A DNA stretch of 64,000 nucleotides from Diorhabda sublineata (GCF_026230105.1 NC_079482.1:2914001-2978000); one strand, 5' to 3'. Numbered from the stretch's first letter, positions 36,395 through 46,779 are shown. A program made the numbers and translations. The notes: generated by a model from the letters alone, not told the origin.

Positions 36395-36530
36395 TATTTT
36401 CCATCTAGACGAATCAATTCATGTCTAATTCGTTTCGTGAAGTCTTTTAAATTGCCTGGTAGGTTAAAGTAGCCCCGATTTTCTAAATACACCCGCAAAA
36501 AATCAAGGGGGGTAAGATTATGTAACCTAG
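36395..36530 (-). pseudogene. Transposase C-terminal relic (LTPLDF type)
   Basis: The minus strand reads RLHNLTPLDFLRVYLENRGY, then NLPGNLKDFTKRIRHELIRL. This resembles the third catalytic aspartate block and following helices (PRSPDLTPLDFFLWGYLK....P..L..LK.RI..E) of the insect DDE transposase group. Relatives of the relic at 1540-1995 carry this C-terminus. It is about 45 codons and has no stop inside, but the serine-proline-aspartate of the usual SPDLTP is altered. It lies between the left inverted arm and the pogo-like element, so it is a fragment of the element that one of those inserted into. Confidence 0.7.
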
Positions 36531-36556
36531 GTGTGAATGCTACATTAAAATATGTA

Positions 36557-37287
36557 CAATGGAAACTCGATTAACCGGACTAATTGTTGTCGTTAGTGAT
36601 CCGGATAATCGAAAGTCCGGATATTCGAAAGTACGGATAATCGAAAGTACGGATAATCGAAAGTACGGATAATCGAAAGTACGGATAATCGAAAGTCCGA
36701 ATAATCGAAACTCCGGATAATACGAAAGTCCGGATAATCGAAAATCCGGATAATCGAAAGTCCGGATAATCGAAAGTACGGATAATCGAAAGTCCGGATA
36801 ATCAAAAGTCCGGAAAATCGAAAGTACGGATAATCGAATGTATGCAGAAAAGCGGGTTTTGTGAAATAAAATAAGTTTAATGATAGTAATATCTATTAAC
36901 AAATAATGATATTATTAAACGAATATAATAATAATTTGATAAGAAGTTTAATTTGGCTCAAAATATTTGGTAACAGGTATTTGAACTAAACTATTTTTTC
37001 TCTTCATTGCTGCAGCATGGCAGCTGTAGTAATTTCACAGTATCAGTTTCTGTTTGTTTTTCAAACCATTTGAGGGATGTTTCCATAACCTGAAGTGCTT
37101 CATGCTGAGATCATTTTCCACGTCTAGATTTTCTTGATCGACACTGTCACAAGTGATCCACTCTTTGATGTCTTATATTTTATAATTTGACTCAATATTA
37201 CTTAATTATTCAAATGGTCGCAGTTGATAGTCCGGATAATCGCGAATCCGTATAACTGAGGACCGGATAATCGAGTTTCTACTGTAT
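36557..37287 (-). mobile_element. Pogo/Tigger-like element, defective
   Basis: Terminal repeats are CAATGGAAACTCGATTAACC at the left and the reverse complement of CAGTAGAAACTCGATTATCC at the right. Each is flanked by TA, as in pogo-like elements. On the minus strand at about 37010-37170 are DIKEWITCDSVDQENLDVEN and HEALQVMETSLKWFEKQTET, then KLLQL, resembling the C-terminal part of Tigger/jerky-type transposases. After a frame change at about 36950-37000 it ends VQIPVTKYFEPN before a stop, which resembles a PCNA-binding (QxxITxFF-like) tail. The DNA-binding and catalytic domains are missing. The left third is replaced by a 16 bp minisatellite. The element is non-autonomous. Confidence 0.8.
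36598..36842. repeat. 16 bp minisatellite made of the pogo terminal motif
   Basis: About 15 tandem copies of GATAATCGAAAGTCCG or its AGTACG variant. The core, CCGGATAATCGA, is identical to the inner part of the element's right terminal repeat (CCGGATAATCGAG at 37264). Short frames on the minus strand (runs of FDYP and LSIIRT) are products of the repeat and do not indicate a gene. Confidence 0.95.
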
Positions 37288-37358
37288 TAAGTGCGACTTG
37301 AACCTGGGACCTTCCGCATTTGAGCCTTAAACTCTATCCACTAGGCCACGGAGACTTT
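37288..37358 (-). repeat. tRNA-Arg-like SINE head, copy 1
   Basis: The minus strand reads GTCTCCGTGGCCTAGTGGAT, a D-arm like arginine tRNAs, then after about 30 bases GGTCCCAGGTTCAAGTCGC with a B box. The acceptor ends do not pair and the anticodon arm is weak. It is therefore a tRNA-derived repeat rather than a working tRNA. It directly abuts the pogo-like terminus. Confidence 0.65.
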
Positions 37359-38194
37359 AATTATAATTTTCTTTACGTGCTGCTGCAAGTAAAACTTCAC
37401 TTAATGGACTAGTGCGTTAAATAATGTGTGTCAAATAGTGTGCGGCGTATAATTTAAACATACCCTGTAAGAACTATTTTTAGACCAATAGACTGTTGAG
37501 TTGATTCATTGATTGTTATTACGAAAATTGATATTTAATTTATTAATTTTATAATGCAAAAAACAATCTCCATCAAATAATCTGAAACCTAGTTTTTCCT
37601 ACTGGAAACAATATTCACAAATTTGTCGTTTTATATATATCCGTAATTAAATATTATTATTAGAATAGAAGTCGTTTACAGGGTAGAAGGCGCTTTCCGG
37701 TAAATATCAGTTTATTGGTTTGGTTTCAATTGGCAAGTGATTGTGCATTTTTTTGCATTGTAAAGTATTGAGCCCGTAACTAATTCTGAACGTAAAGTAG
37801 ATAGGTTAAGGTCGCGCTCTACGTTCCTAAGTGGAGAGTGGAGGATTCAATCCACCCTTGTTCTATATTACAAGAAAAGGTCGGTTCCAACCTGCTAATC
37901 TGGATCGTTTCCAGAACAGTTTGTAGAAGCTTTTATAGATGTTTTTGCGCAATCTCCGGCTATGCATTGAATTGAATTTTAAAAATTCTTTGAATTCTTT
38001 AACATTTTTTATGATAGGCGGAACTCGTTTGATGTTTATTTGTATATAATTGTTCCAGAAGCAGGCGGTGTATTTACAGTATTTCTTCTAAATAATTTCC
38101 AGAAGATTTTATTTATTTGTTTTATAATTTCATAGAATTTATTTAGGTATATAAATGAGGTATGTGAACGCATTTTCGCATAATCGAGTTTCTA

Positions 38195-38268
38195 CTGTAT
38201 TAAGCGCGATTTGAACCTGGGACCTTCCGCATGTGAACCTTGTACTTTAGCCACTATACTACGGAGAC
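38195..38268 (-). repeat. tRNA-like SINE head, copy 2
   Basis: A second copy of the tRNA-like segment at 37288-37358. It has GGTCTCCGTAGTATAGTGGC, then GGAAGGTCCCAGGTTCAAAT with the B box. It is preceded on the plus strand by the same pogo terminal sequence, TAATCGAGTTTCTACTGTAT (38182-38202). The sequence after it (CGGAGACCTTAATAATACG) also resembles that after copy 1. The two junctions are therefore duplicates. No convincing full cloverleaf. Confidence 0.65.
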
Positions 38269-38279
38269 CTTAATAATAC

Positions 38280-39885
38280 GTTTTTTATGCACTACTGCTT
38301 TAAGTATGTTTCTTGTGCCTAAAGTTTGAGGTACTCGAAAGTGTGTCTAAAGTACGTAATTTATACACGGTAGTAGAAAAAAGTCTTTTCGTAAATAAAA
38401 TGTGAATTTATGTAACATATTAGTTCCCATTGTTTATCTCTCTACTGTAAATATGATATAATGAATATTCATTATACCGCTAAGGGCGGTTGGTGTTGGT
38501 TCTATATAATTATAACGATACTACTAGAACTACCAACGATGGTAATGCTAGTGGCGTAGTATGGAAGGTGTTCGTATACGTGGTCCGCATCCAGAAGCCC
38601 TCAAATGTAAATTTAATCAATATCAGTAATCAAATACCTCCTATTTATAGGTGCATATTGTAGGCCAGTATACGCTCGGCATACCCCCACTAACTCGCCT
38701 TCATCGTACGGTTTTTATATGAGCACGCAATCACGAAATATTCATATTAATGCAAGAGATTTTAATTGGGTTTCCAGGGTATTTTAAAAAGAAATATATT
38801 TTGTGACAGTCAAAATAAAAACTTATAACGTTATAGTTTGAATATTTTTATTCAGGAAAGAAAATTACATACAAGATCTTGTTAAAAGTATTCCAAACCA
38901 ATTTTGGAACTGTAAATCTTCACATACGAGGATAAATGGAGAAGGACGCGAAGATAAGTAAGAGTAGAGGGGAAAAAATCAGTATATGAATATACAATGT
39001 GTCTGAGAAAGTTTATATTGTTGTTTTTCGCCATTTTTCTTTTGAAATCTAACATAAAAATGACTGATGAATAAACATTGACCTTATGCTGAAATAATGT
39101 CGAAATAATGACCTTTAACCGAAGAATATACTACCAAGGAAGTAAAAACTGTATTTAGGTAATGGTCTCACTGTTTGAATTCCAAATTATTTACAAAAAA
39201 AAAACATTTATTCACATGTTTTAAGACAAAAACGATCGCATTTGTTTAAGAAAATAATTTCCCAGAAGAATCGGCCAAATTGCATTAGAATCTATTGCCC
39301 AATCAGTCATATCCACCAAATCAGCTTCCTACGATTACTTTATGTTTCACATTCCAAAAAACAAACACGGTGTGAAGCAATTCCACACAAATAGATACGA
39401 AATGACAAGGAAAAACTCATATTTTTCTATCCATAGATTCCTATTGATTTTGATTAAGCCAGGCGCTTACTAAACCAACTGTTGTGAACCAAGAAGGACA
39501 ATTTAATAGCTGTAGATCAAATTAAGGAGGTCCTATCTTTTTCTTCTTCTTCTTCCGCGCAATTTCCTAGGTTGCGCATTCCAACAATCTTTTCTGATCG
39601 AAGAGAAACGTGGTTTCGGCCCCGTTCCTCAAATTTTCTTATAAGGTCCAGATCTATCATTCCATCTGACAGATCTGATCTGTCACGGACAAAAATCGTC
39701 ATTACCCACTATCATAAACATCTAGTCGTACTTTGGACAGCCAGATCTGACGTGTAGGATGGCTATTAAGTCAGTTAATAATAAAATCTGTCGAATTTTG
39801 ACAGGTCTGGATGGCAGATCAGATATTATGCTTAGAATCCTGACGGACAAAGCTAAACTGCAGTGATGTCAAAATCTTGAAGATA
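38280..39885. other. Intergenic DNA, no recognised gene
   Basis: Complementary overlapping frames at 39517-39702 (minus) and 39572-39757 (plus) are not recognised. A TTCTTCTTCTTC run lies near 39540. Motifs around AGATCTG recur near 39650-39680, 39744 and 39816. A GC-richer part at 38490-38720 has no gene signature I can identify. Confidence 0.4.
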
Positions 39886-39889
39886 GAGA

Positions 39890-40085
39890 AGAAAAAACAG
39901 TGTCATTACTGGGGTTGGGTATAATAGAAACACTTGAAATGGATGAAAAAATGAGCACAAGAAAGCAATTGACACATATCCTTACTTAAAGATCTTCGCG
40001 AAGATGAAAGAGAGTATTTCATGAATTACTTACAGTTCAATCACGTTAGTTATTATTTATTTTGGCCCCGCCATACTAATATCTG
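39890..40085 (+). pseudogene. Possible Harbinger (PIF) transposase N-terminal relic
   Basis: The plus strand reads KKKQCHYWGWV, two stops, and then LLKDLREDEREYFMNYLQF followed by YYLF. Harbinger transposases start with a basic RRFWV box, then a gap, then LL.ELR.ED...Y.NFLRM....F..LL. Order and spacing fit, but the catalytic domain is not visible and stops interrupt the frame. The 213 bp satellite starts about 90 bases downstream. The call rests on one short block. Confidence 0.4.
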
Positions 40086-40173
40086 CATCTGTAATGAAAA
40101 CAACACCAAGCACGCTAAGAAACACGTGGTTACTCACTAACGGCACTAAAAAGTACAGAACCCAAATCAACAA

Positions 40174-41412
40174 CATCCTGTAGAGAGGACAGATCTAGAG
40201 GAAATACCTCAGTATTTGAAAGAACTGATCGGTGCGAGACCAGATTATTTGAAAATCCCTTTCGTGAATGCCTAGCCACCCACAGTTCATTGTCGTGAAG
40301 ACATTGGTTTTTTATCTCAAGACGTTTTAACCAAATTTATGGCATTCCCACTGCCACAGCTTGCAATTGGGTTATTCGATCAACTACATCCTGAAGAGAG
40401 GACAGATCTAGAGGAAATACCTCAGTATTTGAAGGAACTGATCGGTGCGAGACCAGATTATTTGAAAATCCCTTCCGTGAATGCCTAGCCATCCACAGTT
40501 CATTGTCGTGAAGACCTTGGTTTTTTATCTTAAGACGTTTTAACCAAATTTATGGCATTCCCACTGCCACAGCTTGCAATTGGGTTATTCGATCAACTAC
40601 ATCCTGAAGAGAGGACAGATCTAGAGGAAATACCTCAGTATTTGAAGGAACTGATCGGTGCGAGACCAGATTATTTGAAAATCCCTTCCGTGAATGCCTA
40701 GCCACCCACAGTTCATTGTCGTGAAGACATTGGTTTTTTATCTCAAGACGTTTTAACCAAATTTATGGCATTCCCACTGCCACATCTTGCAATTGGGTTA
40801 TTCGATCAACTACATCCTGAAGAGAGGACAGATCTAGAGGAAATACCTCAGTATTTGAAGGAACTGATCGGCGCGAGACCAGGTTGTTTGAATATCCCTT
40901 TCGTGAATGCCTAGCCACCCACAGTTCATTGTCGTGAAGACATTGGTTTTTTATCTCAAGACGTTTTAACCAAATTTATGGCATTCCCACTGCCACAGCT
41001 TGCAATTGGGTTATTCGATCAACTACATCCTGAAGAGAGGACAGATCTAGAGGAAATACCTCAGTATTTGAAGGAACTGATCGGTGCGAGACCAGATTAT
41101 TTGAAAATCCCTTCCGTGAATGCCTAGCCACCCACAGTTCATTGTCGTGAAGACATTGGTTTTTTATCTTAAGACGTTGTAACCAAATTTATGGTATTCC
41201 CACTGCCCCAGCTTGCAATTGGGTTATTCAATTAACCACATCCTGATGCGAGGACAGATCTAGAGGAAATACCTCAGTATTTGAAGGAACTGATCGGCGC
41301 GAGACCAGGTTGTTTGAAAATCCCTTTCGTGAATGCCTAGCCACCCACAGTTCATTGTCGTGAAGACCTTGGTTTTTTATCTTAAGACGTTGTAACCAAA
41401 TTTATGGTATTT
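40174..41412 (+). repeat. 213 bp satellite with an ancestrally open frame
   Basis: Six tandem copies start at 40174, 40387, 40600, 40813, 41026 and 41239. The period is exactly 213 bases (71 codons), and the last copy is truncated. In one plus-strand frame each unit reads HPEERTDLEEIPQYLKELIG, then ARPDYLKIPSVNA, a TAG, then PPTVHCREDIGFLSQDVL and TKFMAFPLPQLAIGLFDQL. The TAG is shared by all copies. Copies 2, 5 and 6 also have TAA where CAA codes glutamine, and some copies carry missense changes (GCLNIPF). I do not recognise the peptide. The frame looks protein-like (an amphipathic, helical EEIPQYLKEL), but the shared stop and later decay argue against present translation. Confidence 0.93.
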
Positions 41413-41414
41413 TG

Positions 41415-42455
41415 GTTTGAGTTGGTTTGGTTTGATTGCTTTCAAAAGGTTCGAAGGCCTGGAGTCATAATTTGTTTTCCAGTTTATTGTTGTCGCCGAA
41501 ATTTTGAGGTAGAGTTTATGTATATCCAAAGTATTCGTCCGAAGTAGCATGGTTGAGGTTATGTAACACTAAAATTTTGGAACAGTTTTTTATTATAAAT
41601 CGAAAAAGGCAAATGCGAGCTGCATAAAATTTATCGAGTTTTCTTAGTATCATTAGACTATCATTGGAAGGTTTTGAAATATTCAAACAATTCACGTTTT
41701 GTGTATACGATTTAGGCAGACGTTCTACCAAAAAATAATAAGTTAAAACTGAGACTCAGGAGTAAGTTTTAGCGAAATATGATATTGGCATTCAATAGGA
41801 ATGAATGAATACGAAACAAACCTAAAGAATGAAGCAAAATTGGAATAATGAATGATAAACGGTAGACAAAAACAAGAGACAAAATGGATACCGACTAAAT
41901 TGTTTTTGTGTTTGGACGTTAAACGATGATTTTTATGTATATGTCGAGAATGAAATTACCTTGTTTTTGTCGTACTAACTAGATTGAGCTACATTATTTT
42001 CCACCGTAGACCCAACTAGTTCACTAGGTTTTAAGAGAACCGCAGTAAACCTTTGACGAGTGCTTTTTGTATAATTTAAGACGTATTTACGTAACCCAAG
42101 TTCGAACCAAACCATCTGGACTATTATTTACAGCATGATGTAAAGTCATATCGCGTCGTTTGCTTTCGATGTTGCCTCTAAACATAAATCGTTAGAGCGT
42201 AAGATAACTTGTTTCTATTTCATTAAGAACTATTTATTATGCTAGGGGTATATAGACAACGTGATCCTTAATAATATCGGGAAGGTTTTAATTTGAGAAT
42301 ATAGAATAGGAGCTGGGAATACGAAGGGGCTAACTACATATTTGAAATATAAATCGTCGTGTTTCTTCTGATTTAAAATTAGTTTCTTTCAAACGTTTCG
42401 AATACTTTCAGTCTTAATGAAATTTTGATTAAGTCTTAGAAATAAGAAATTTTTT
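41415..42455. other. No recognised gene
   Basis: A minus-strand frame at 41516-41731 is unrecognised. The start of the interval has a short TTGGTTTGAGTTGGTTTGG run. The remainder is AT-rich, without repeats or RNA genes that I can see. Confidence 0.4.
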
Positions 42456-42459
42456 ATAC

Positions 42460-43165
42460 TACGCCATCTGAAAGTTGTTCGTTCTGTATTCATTTTTTGA
42501 ATGTTCCATGTAGTGACATTGACAGTTCCGTACTGCAAAACACTTTCGGGACGCTCTGGAGTAGATAATTTTATGTGACTCTAGCCACTTCAATGTTCAC
42601 AGTTGACAGTTTCACTTCGATGATTTTATCGATTTTTTAGACGACGCTGAAAGTTGTTCGTTCTGTATTCATTTTTTAAATGTTCCATGTAGTGACATTG
42701 ACAGTTCCGTACTGCAAAACACTTTCGGGACGTTCTGGAGTACACAACTTTATGTGACTCTAGCCACTTCAATGTTGACAGTTGACAGTTTCACTTCGAT
42801 GATTTTATCGATTTTTTAGACGACGCTGAAAGTTGTTCGTTCTGTATTCATTTTTTGAATGTTCCATGTAGTGACTTTGACAGTTCCGTACTGCAAAACA
42901 CTTTCGGGACGCTCTGGAGTAGACAATTTTATGTGACTCTAGCCACTTCAATGTTGACAGCTGACAGTTTCACTTCGATGATTTTATCGATTTTTTAGAC
43001 GACGCTGAAAGTTGTTCGTTCTGTATTCATTTTTTGAATGTTCCATGTAGTGACATTGACAGTTCCGTACTGCAAAACACTTTCGGGACGCTCTGGAGTA
43101 GACTATTTTATGTGACTCTAGCCACTTCAATGTTGACAGTTGACAGTTTCACTTCGATGATTTCG
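42460..43165. repeat. 179 bp satellite, about 4 copies
   Basis: Units starting CTGAAAGTTGTTCGTTCTG occur at 42468, 42647, 42826 and 43005, exactly 179 bases apart. Each contains CATGTAGTGAC, CTGCAAAACACTTTCGGGAC and GTTGACAGTTTCACTTCGAT. Copies differ by only a few substitutions. The last is cut after CGATGATTTCGC near 43165. A 70-codon frame at 43034-43246 is an artefact of the repeat. Confidence 0.95.
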
Positions 43166-43169
43166 CATA

Positions 43170-44185
43170 ACCTCAAAGCAATAACAAACAAGGTTGAAAT
43201 TACTAATACAGAATACTTCCACCACAAATACGAATCAATCCAATAAATATTATTAATTGTTCTGGATAAATAATTGATAAATTAATATTGACATTGCAAA
43301 TATCATTAAGTACATTATATTATTCAATATAATTCTCTATTATTTATTTTCTTTTCTCGGTGTAATTGAAAAAGCTTTGGATCTTATGCGTCGTCTAAAA
43401 AATGTTGTGTATACCGCGGCTGAAATACTACTTTGTTAGTAGTAACACTTTCAGTCTTTGGCATACAAATAACGATTAAAGCATTGTCCTGATTAACTTG
43501 AAAACAGCAAGTAAATATTTTGTGTTTTACCAATTTGCCGGTTTGTTTTTAATAGATGAGAGAGTAATAAAATGATTAAACAATATATCATATCACTTCT
43601 TTTAGTAGTTTTTCAAATATTGTCATATAATTTTATATTATTTACAGCCCCCACAAATATCTACTCAATTTTGGAAGAATAATGTTTTTCAGAAAACTTC
43701 TTCTTTTATCTGTTCCTATACCATTACAATTGGGTTTAGTTCGTGATTATATTGTGGACATTTAATCGTAACTTTATGAAGAAAACAGAAATGATACAGT
43801 TCTTTTCCGCAGAACCGGAATGGAACTCAATATTCTTTCAATTTAGCCAATTCTGTAAATTTTTCTTTAACTACTTGGTCGTGGGCTTTTTTCTTGTTGG
43901 CGGTTCCAACCAGTAGATAAATTATTTGAAAAAGATCGCCTTCGATACTAAAATGTCATTTCTGCAATGTTTTTTTCGAGCGAAAATGTATTTTTCACTG
44001 TTTTTCTTATAATGAGAAAAATTGTTACAATTTGTAGAACTAAAAAACAAACATTAAAATAACTAAATAATGAAACACATAAAATAAATTCAATATAGAG
44101 AAGAAAACCACAATAAGTAATAAAATTATAGGTAATAGGTAATAATTAGTGTATAAATCCATAGCATACCCGGAAATAATAATTA
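43170..44185. other. Intergenic DNA with a dispersed-repeat match
   Basis: The segment 43912-43952 matches 28568-28608. No gene is recognised. The sequence is AT-rich throughout. Confidence 0.4.
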
Positions 44186-44187
44186 TA

Positions 44188-44362
44188 ATTAGAATAGAAG
44201 GCACTTTCCAGTAACTACGCCCTCAAATTATTACGGAATGCGTGAAGAGATAATATCGATTTGATTTTAATTGGCAAGTGATTGTGCATTTTTTTGGATT
44301 GTAAAATATTGAGCTCTTAAGTAATTTTGAGCGTGGAGTAGATAGGTATAGGTCGTGCTCGT
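44188..44362. repeat. Third copy of the inverted-arm core repeat
   Basis: This 175 bp block matches parts of both arms of the composite element (about 35950-36130 inverted, and 37680-37830 in the same orientation). It includes AATTGGCAAGTGATTGTGCA, then TTGTAAAATATTGAG and GGTCGTGCTC. It stops at about 44362, where LINE sequence begins. The block is therefore a separate dispersed unit. Confidence 0.8.
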
Positions 44363-44645
44363 AGTACTGCCATTTTTTAATTAAAATATTATGATTAACA
44401 CAATCAAAAGCCTTAGAAAGCTCACAAAAAGTTGTTGCAGTGCAGTGATAGCTGTTTTGGCTCGAGTAAACATTATTAAGGAGGGAGAATAAAGTATACT
44501 TGGTGTATTTATTACTTAAAAACCCAAGTTGATTGGTAGTGAGTGTTTTATATTTAAACAAAAATGATAAAAGCCTCTTTTCGACCAATCATTCTATGAT
44601 CTTCGATAACGTGGGAAGGAGTGCGATTGGGCGGTAATTCCTTTA
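44363..44645 (-). pseudogene. LINE (jockey-like) reverse-transcriptase relic
   Basis: Read on the minus strand from about 44640: NYRPIALLPTLSKIIE, an in-frame TGA, then VEKRLLSFLFKYKTL, TTNQLGFLSNKYT and FCELSKAFDCVNHNILIKKW. This is the canonical order of fingers and palm motifs in jockey-like non-LTR retrotransposons: NYRPI.LLP, then Q.GF...ST, then D.SKAFD.V.H. The catalytic aspartate position of motif A reads E (CELSKAFD). Only the first third of the reverse transcriptase is present. It ends at 44363 at the dispersed repeat, so the copy was truncated there by insertion or recombination. Confidence 0.88.
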
Positions 44646-44649
44646 TTTG

Positions 44650-45950
44650 ATTTTCATCTCCTCCTTTATTTTATTAATTTAGAATAGTGAATAACGGATT
44701 CGTTGAAGTTTTATTATCTCAAAACGTGGTCCAATAAATAAACGACTTATTTAGAATTAACTTTTCTTAACTTAACACTGATTTGAACCAAATGCGAATC
44801 AACCGACAACATACAGTGCTTTTGACCAATCCAAACCTTTTTTTATTGTTCTCAACAGCTTATTATTATAAAAAAACAAATAAAAACCTAGTTATGTTTA
44901 TAAAAATCTTAGAAACTATATAGAAAATGACTGTACCAAGTTTTAGATTAGTAAGTTTGTTTTAGTACTCTCTCGTCCATAAAAACAGACTATAGAACAA
45001 TAGTTCGAAAGAAAACTCACTATTATTGTATTTGGAAGGATAATCTTCAATATTTTCCAATAAATTCTCATTAGTCTTTATTTTGAGGCAATAGAGATGA
45101 CTCTATGTTTAATTGTCACAAGAACCTTCACGTTTATATCCTTAAATTGTACATATAGACCCTAAAATGTCCTCGATGTTCTGTGATATCAACATTTGTT
45201 CAGACTGTTCTCTCGTTGACTTCTGCTTGTCCTTCATCTATAGTGACCCTTCGAATTAGCATATGAAAACAAACTGGACACGGTTTCATCTACAATTCAA
45301 ATAGTTTCTTAATTAATTCCGTTGAAGGGAATGTTTCAATTTTTCCCCGTTGAACTGAGTATTTTCTGGAACGTTATTTTGTTTTTACTAGCTCTATATT
45401 TCGGTATATTATTATTGAAAGCAAATTTAGTGAGTAACTTCAAATTTCCGGCTCGCATTATTGCCGGATATATTAGAAATCATAATCGTAGCTATCCATC
45501 CAATAAATGGATATTGGATTTTGCTTGTGTGGGAAAGCTTCTGCAAATTAAATTTAGGTATCTATTTATGAATTATTTCAGAAACTACATGAATTTTAAG
45601 GCATTGTTTCTACAAAAAAACTGGTCCAACAAAGAAAACACGAAAATTTTGGACAAAATAAAAAATAATCGTAAATAAATTAAAGAATATTAGTGCAAAT
45701 TGTGCAGTGGCAATGTTATAAATTTGTTTTTGGGTTTACCAGGTGGGTTTTTTCAAATATTCTTCGTTCCTTCGTCTGTGGAACATCAGGGCCGAAGATC
45801 ATCATTGTGTAAGACAAGAATTGTTGCAAAATTAATGTTGCGAGTTGCATATGCGATTGAAGTGTTTTGCACTATCCCTTAACATGAAACTATTATTTTT
45901 AGTAGAACTGGAGACGATTATTAGCAACAGGCAATATAGAAATGATAGTA
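44650..45950. other. Intergenic DNA with one unrecognised frame
   Basis: A plus-strand frame at 45322-45678 (118 codons, TTG start with ATG three codons later) contains a strongly hydrophobic stretch, FWNVILFLLALYFGILLL, that could be a membrane segment, followed by a basic region. I know no family for it and its base composition is that of its surroundings, so it may be accidental. Nothing else is recognised. Confidence 0.35.
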
Positions 45951-45952
45951 GA

Positions 45953-46708
45953 TACGAGGATGATCCCAGAAGTACCTGTCCCAACAAAGAAAACATAAAA
46001 CATTTGGAAAAAATATATTTTTCAACGTAATCTCCTTTCAGCTCCATACACTTTACACAGCGATGTTCAATTAGTTCGATGCCCTAAGAATCGTCAAAAT
46101 CTTTGACCATCGAACCATTTTTTCAAGTCTAGGAACAGAAAATAATCCGAGAGAGCTAAATCTAGCGAATGGGGTGGATAAGTTAGCAATTCAAGTTTAG
46201 TTTATTAAATTTGGCCATTGCAATAACGAATTTGTGAGTTGATGCGTTTTCTAGATGAAAAAACACTTTCTTTTCATCTAAACGCGGCCACTTTAACAGT
46301 TTTTCCTTTTTCAAGATAGTCATTGGAAATTATTCCACGCGTATCCCAAAAAACCTTACCTGCAGATGGAACGGTCATTGCCTTGTTTGGAACCAGATCC
46401 TCCCTTTTCGGTTCGTTGTTTTGATTCTTCTTTTGTATCAGATGTGAAGTGATGGATCCACGTTTCATTCATGTTTAAAACGAAGGATCAGTTTAACCCA
46501 GTTCAGCTTTTATATTGGTTTGGATAAGGCTTTTTTTCCATGTTTACAATTTCACCGAAGACGTTCATTATTGATGGCTGCCAAACAAATACTAAACAAC
46601 GTCGTATCTTCAAATTTTATAGATTGTGCACCCTTTGAAACAGTGGTATTTTTCAAGCACCTACCCCAATCTCTAGATCAGGCCGGGTACTTATATAGTA
46701 TGAGTATA
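45953..46708 (-). mobile_element. Internally deleted mariner element with both terminal repeats
   Basis: One end is TACGAGGATGATCCCAGAAG TACCTG and the other, inverted, is TATACTCATACTATATAAG TACCCGGCC; both lie next to TA. The transposase is on the minus strand. After a short 5' region a deletion joins directly to MNETWIHHFTSDTK, then TVPSAGKVFWDTRGIISNDY, EKKVFFHLENASTHK, VIAMAKFNKL, and finally IELIEHRC and MELKGDYVEKY. About 150 N-terminal residues are missing. The first catalytic aspartate of GDETW is asparagine, the second (normally HQDN) is glutamate (HLEN), and the SPDLAPSD block is destroyed. At ~756 bp, about half the family length, this copy is a dead deletion derivative. Confidence 0.88.
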
Positions 46709-46779
46709 TAAAATAATCAAATAATGATGTCTGTCACTCAAAAGAATGATTTTTGCAGCACCAGAGCAGCGGTAGTAAA

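Larger units (their letters stand above)
35560..38165. mobile_element. Composite inverted-repeat element holding a satellite monomer
   Basis: The left arm (about 35560-36360) and right arm (about 37420-38165) are diverged reverse complements. Shared mirrored blocks include AACATCAAACGAGTTCCGCC, GGAGATTGCGCAAAAACATC, CCAGATTAGCAGGTTGGAAC, CCACTCTCCACTTAGGAACG, ATGCACAATCACTTGCCAAT and GCCGCACACTATTTGA. The left arm carries about 100 bp that the right arm lacks (about 35705-35800). The outer part of both arms is 270 bp satellite sequence: the final array monomer on the left and one diverged inverted copy at 38020-38163 on the right. A 134-codon minus-strand frame at 35549-35953 lies in the left arm. 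It is not preserved in the right arm, and I do not recognise it. Confidence 0.85.

Noticed and set aside
36540..36902. Long repetitive minus-strand frame of FDYP and LSIIRT motifs
   Set aside because: It is a direct translation of the 16 bp minisatellite, which is open in several frames.
37288..38268. Functional arginine-like tRNA genes
   Set aside because: The acceptor stems do not pair, the anticodon arms are degraded, and both copies sit at the same repeat junction.
43034..43246. 70-codon frame at the end of the 179 bp satellite
   Set aside because: Most of it is satellite sequence. It exists only because the last unit is truncated.
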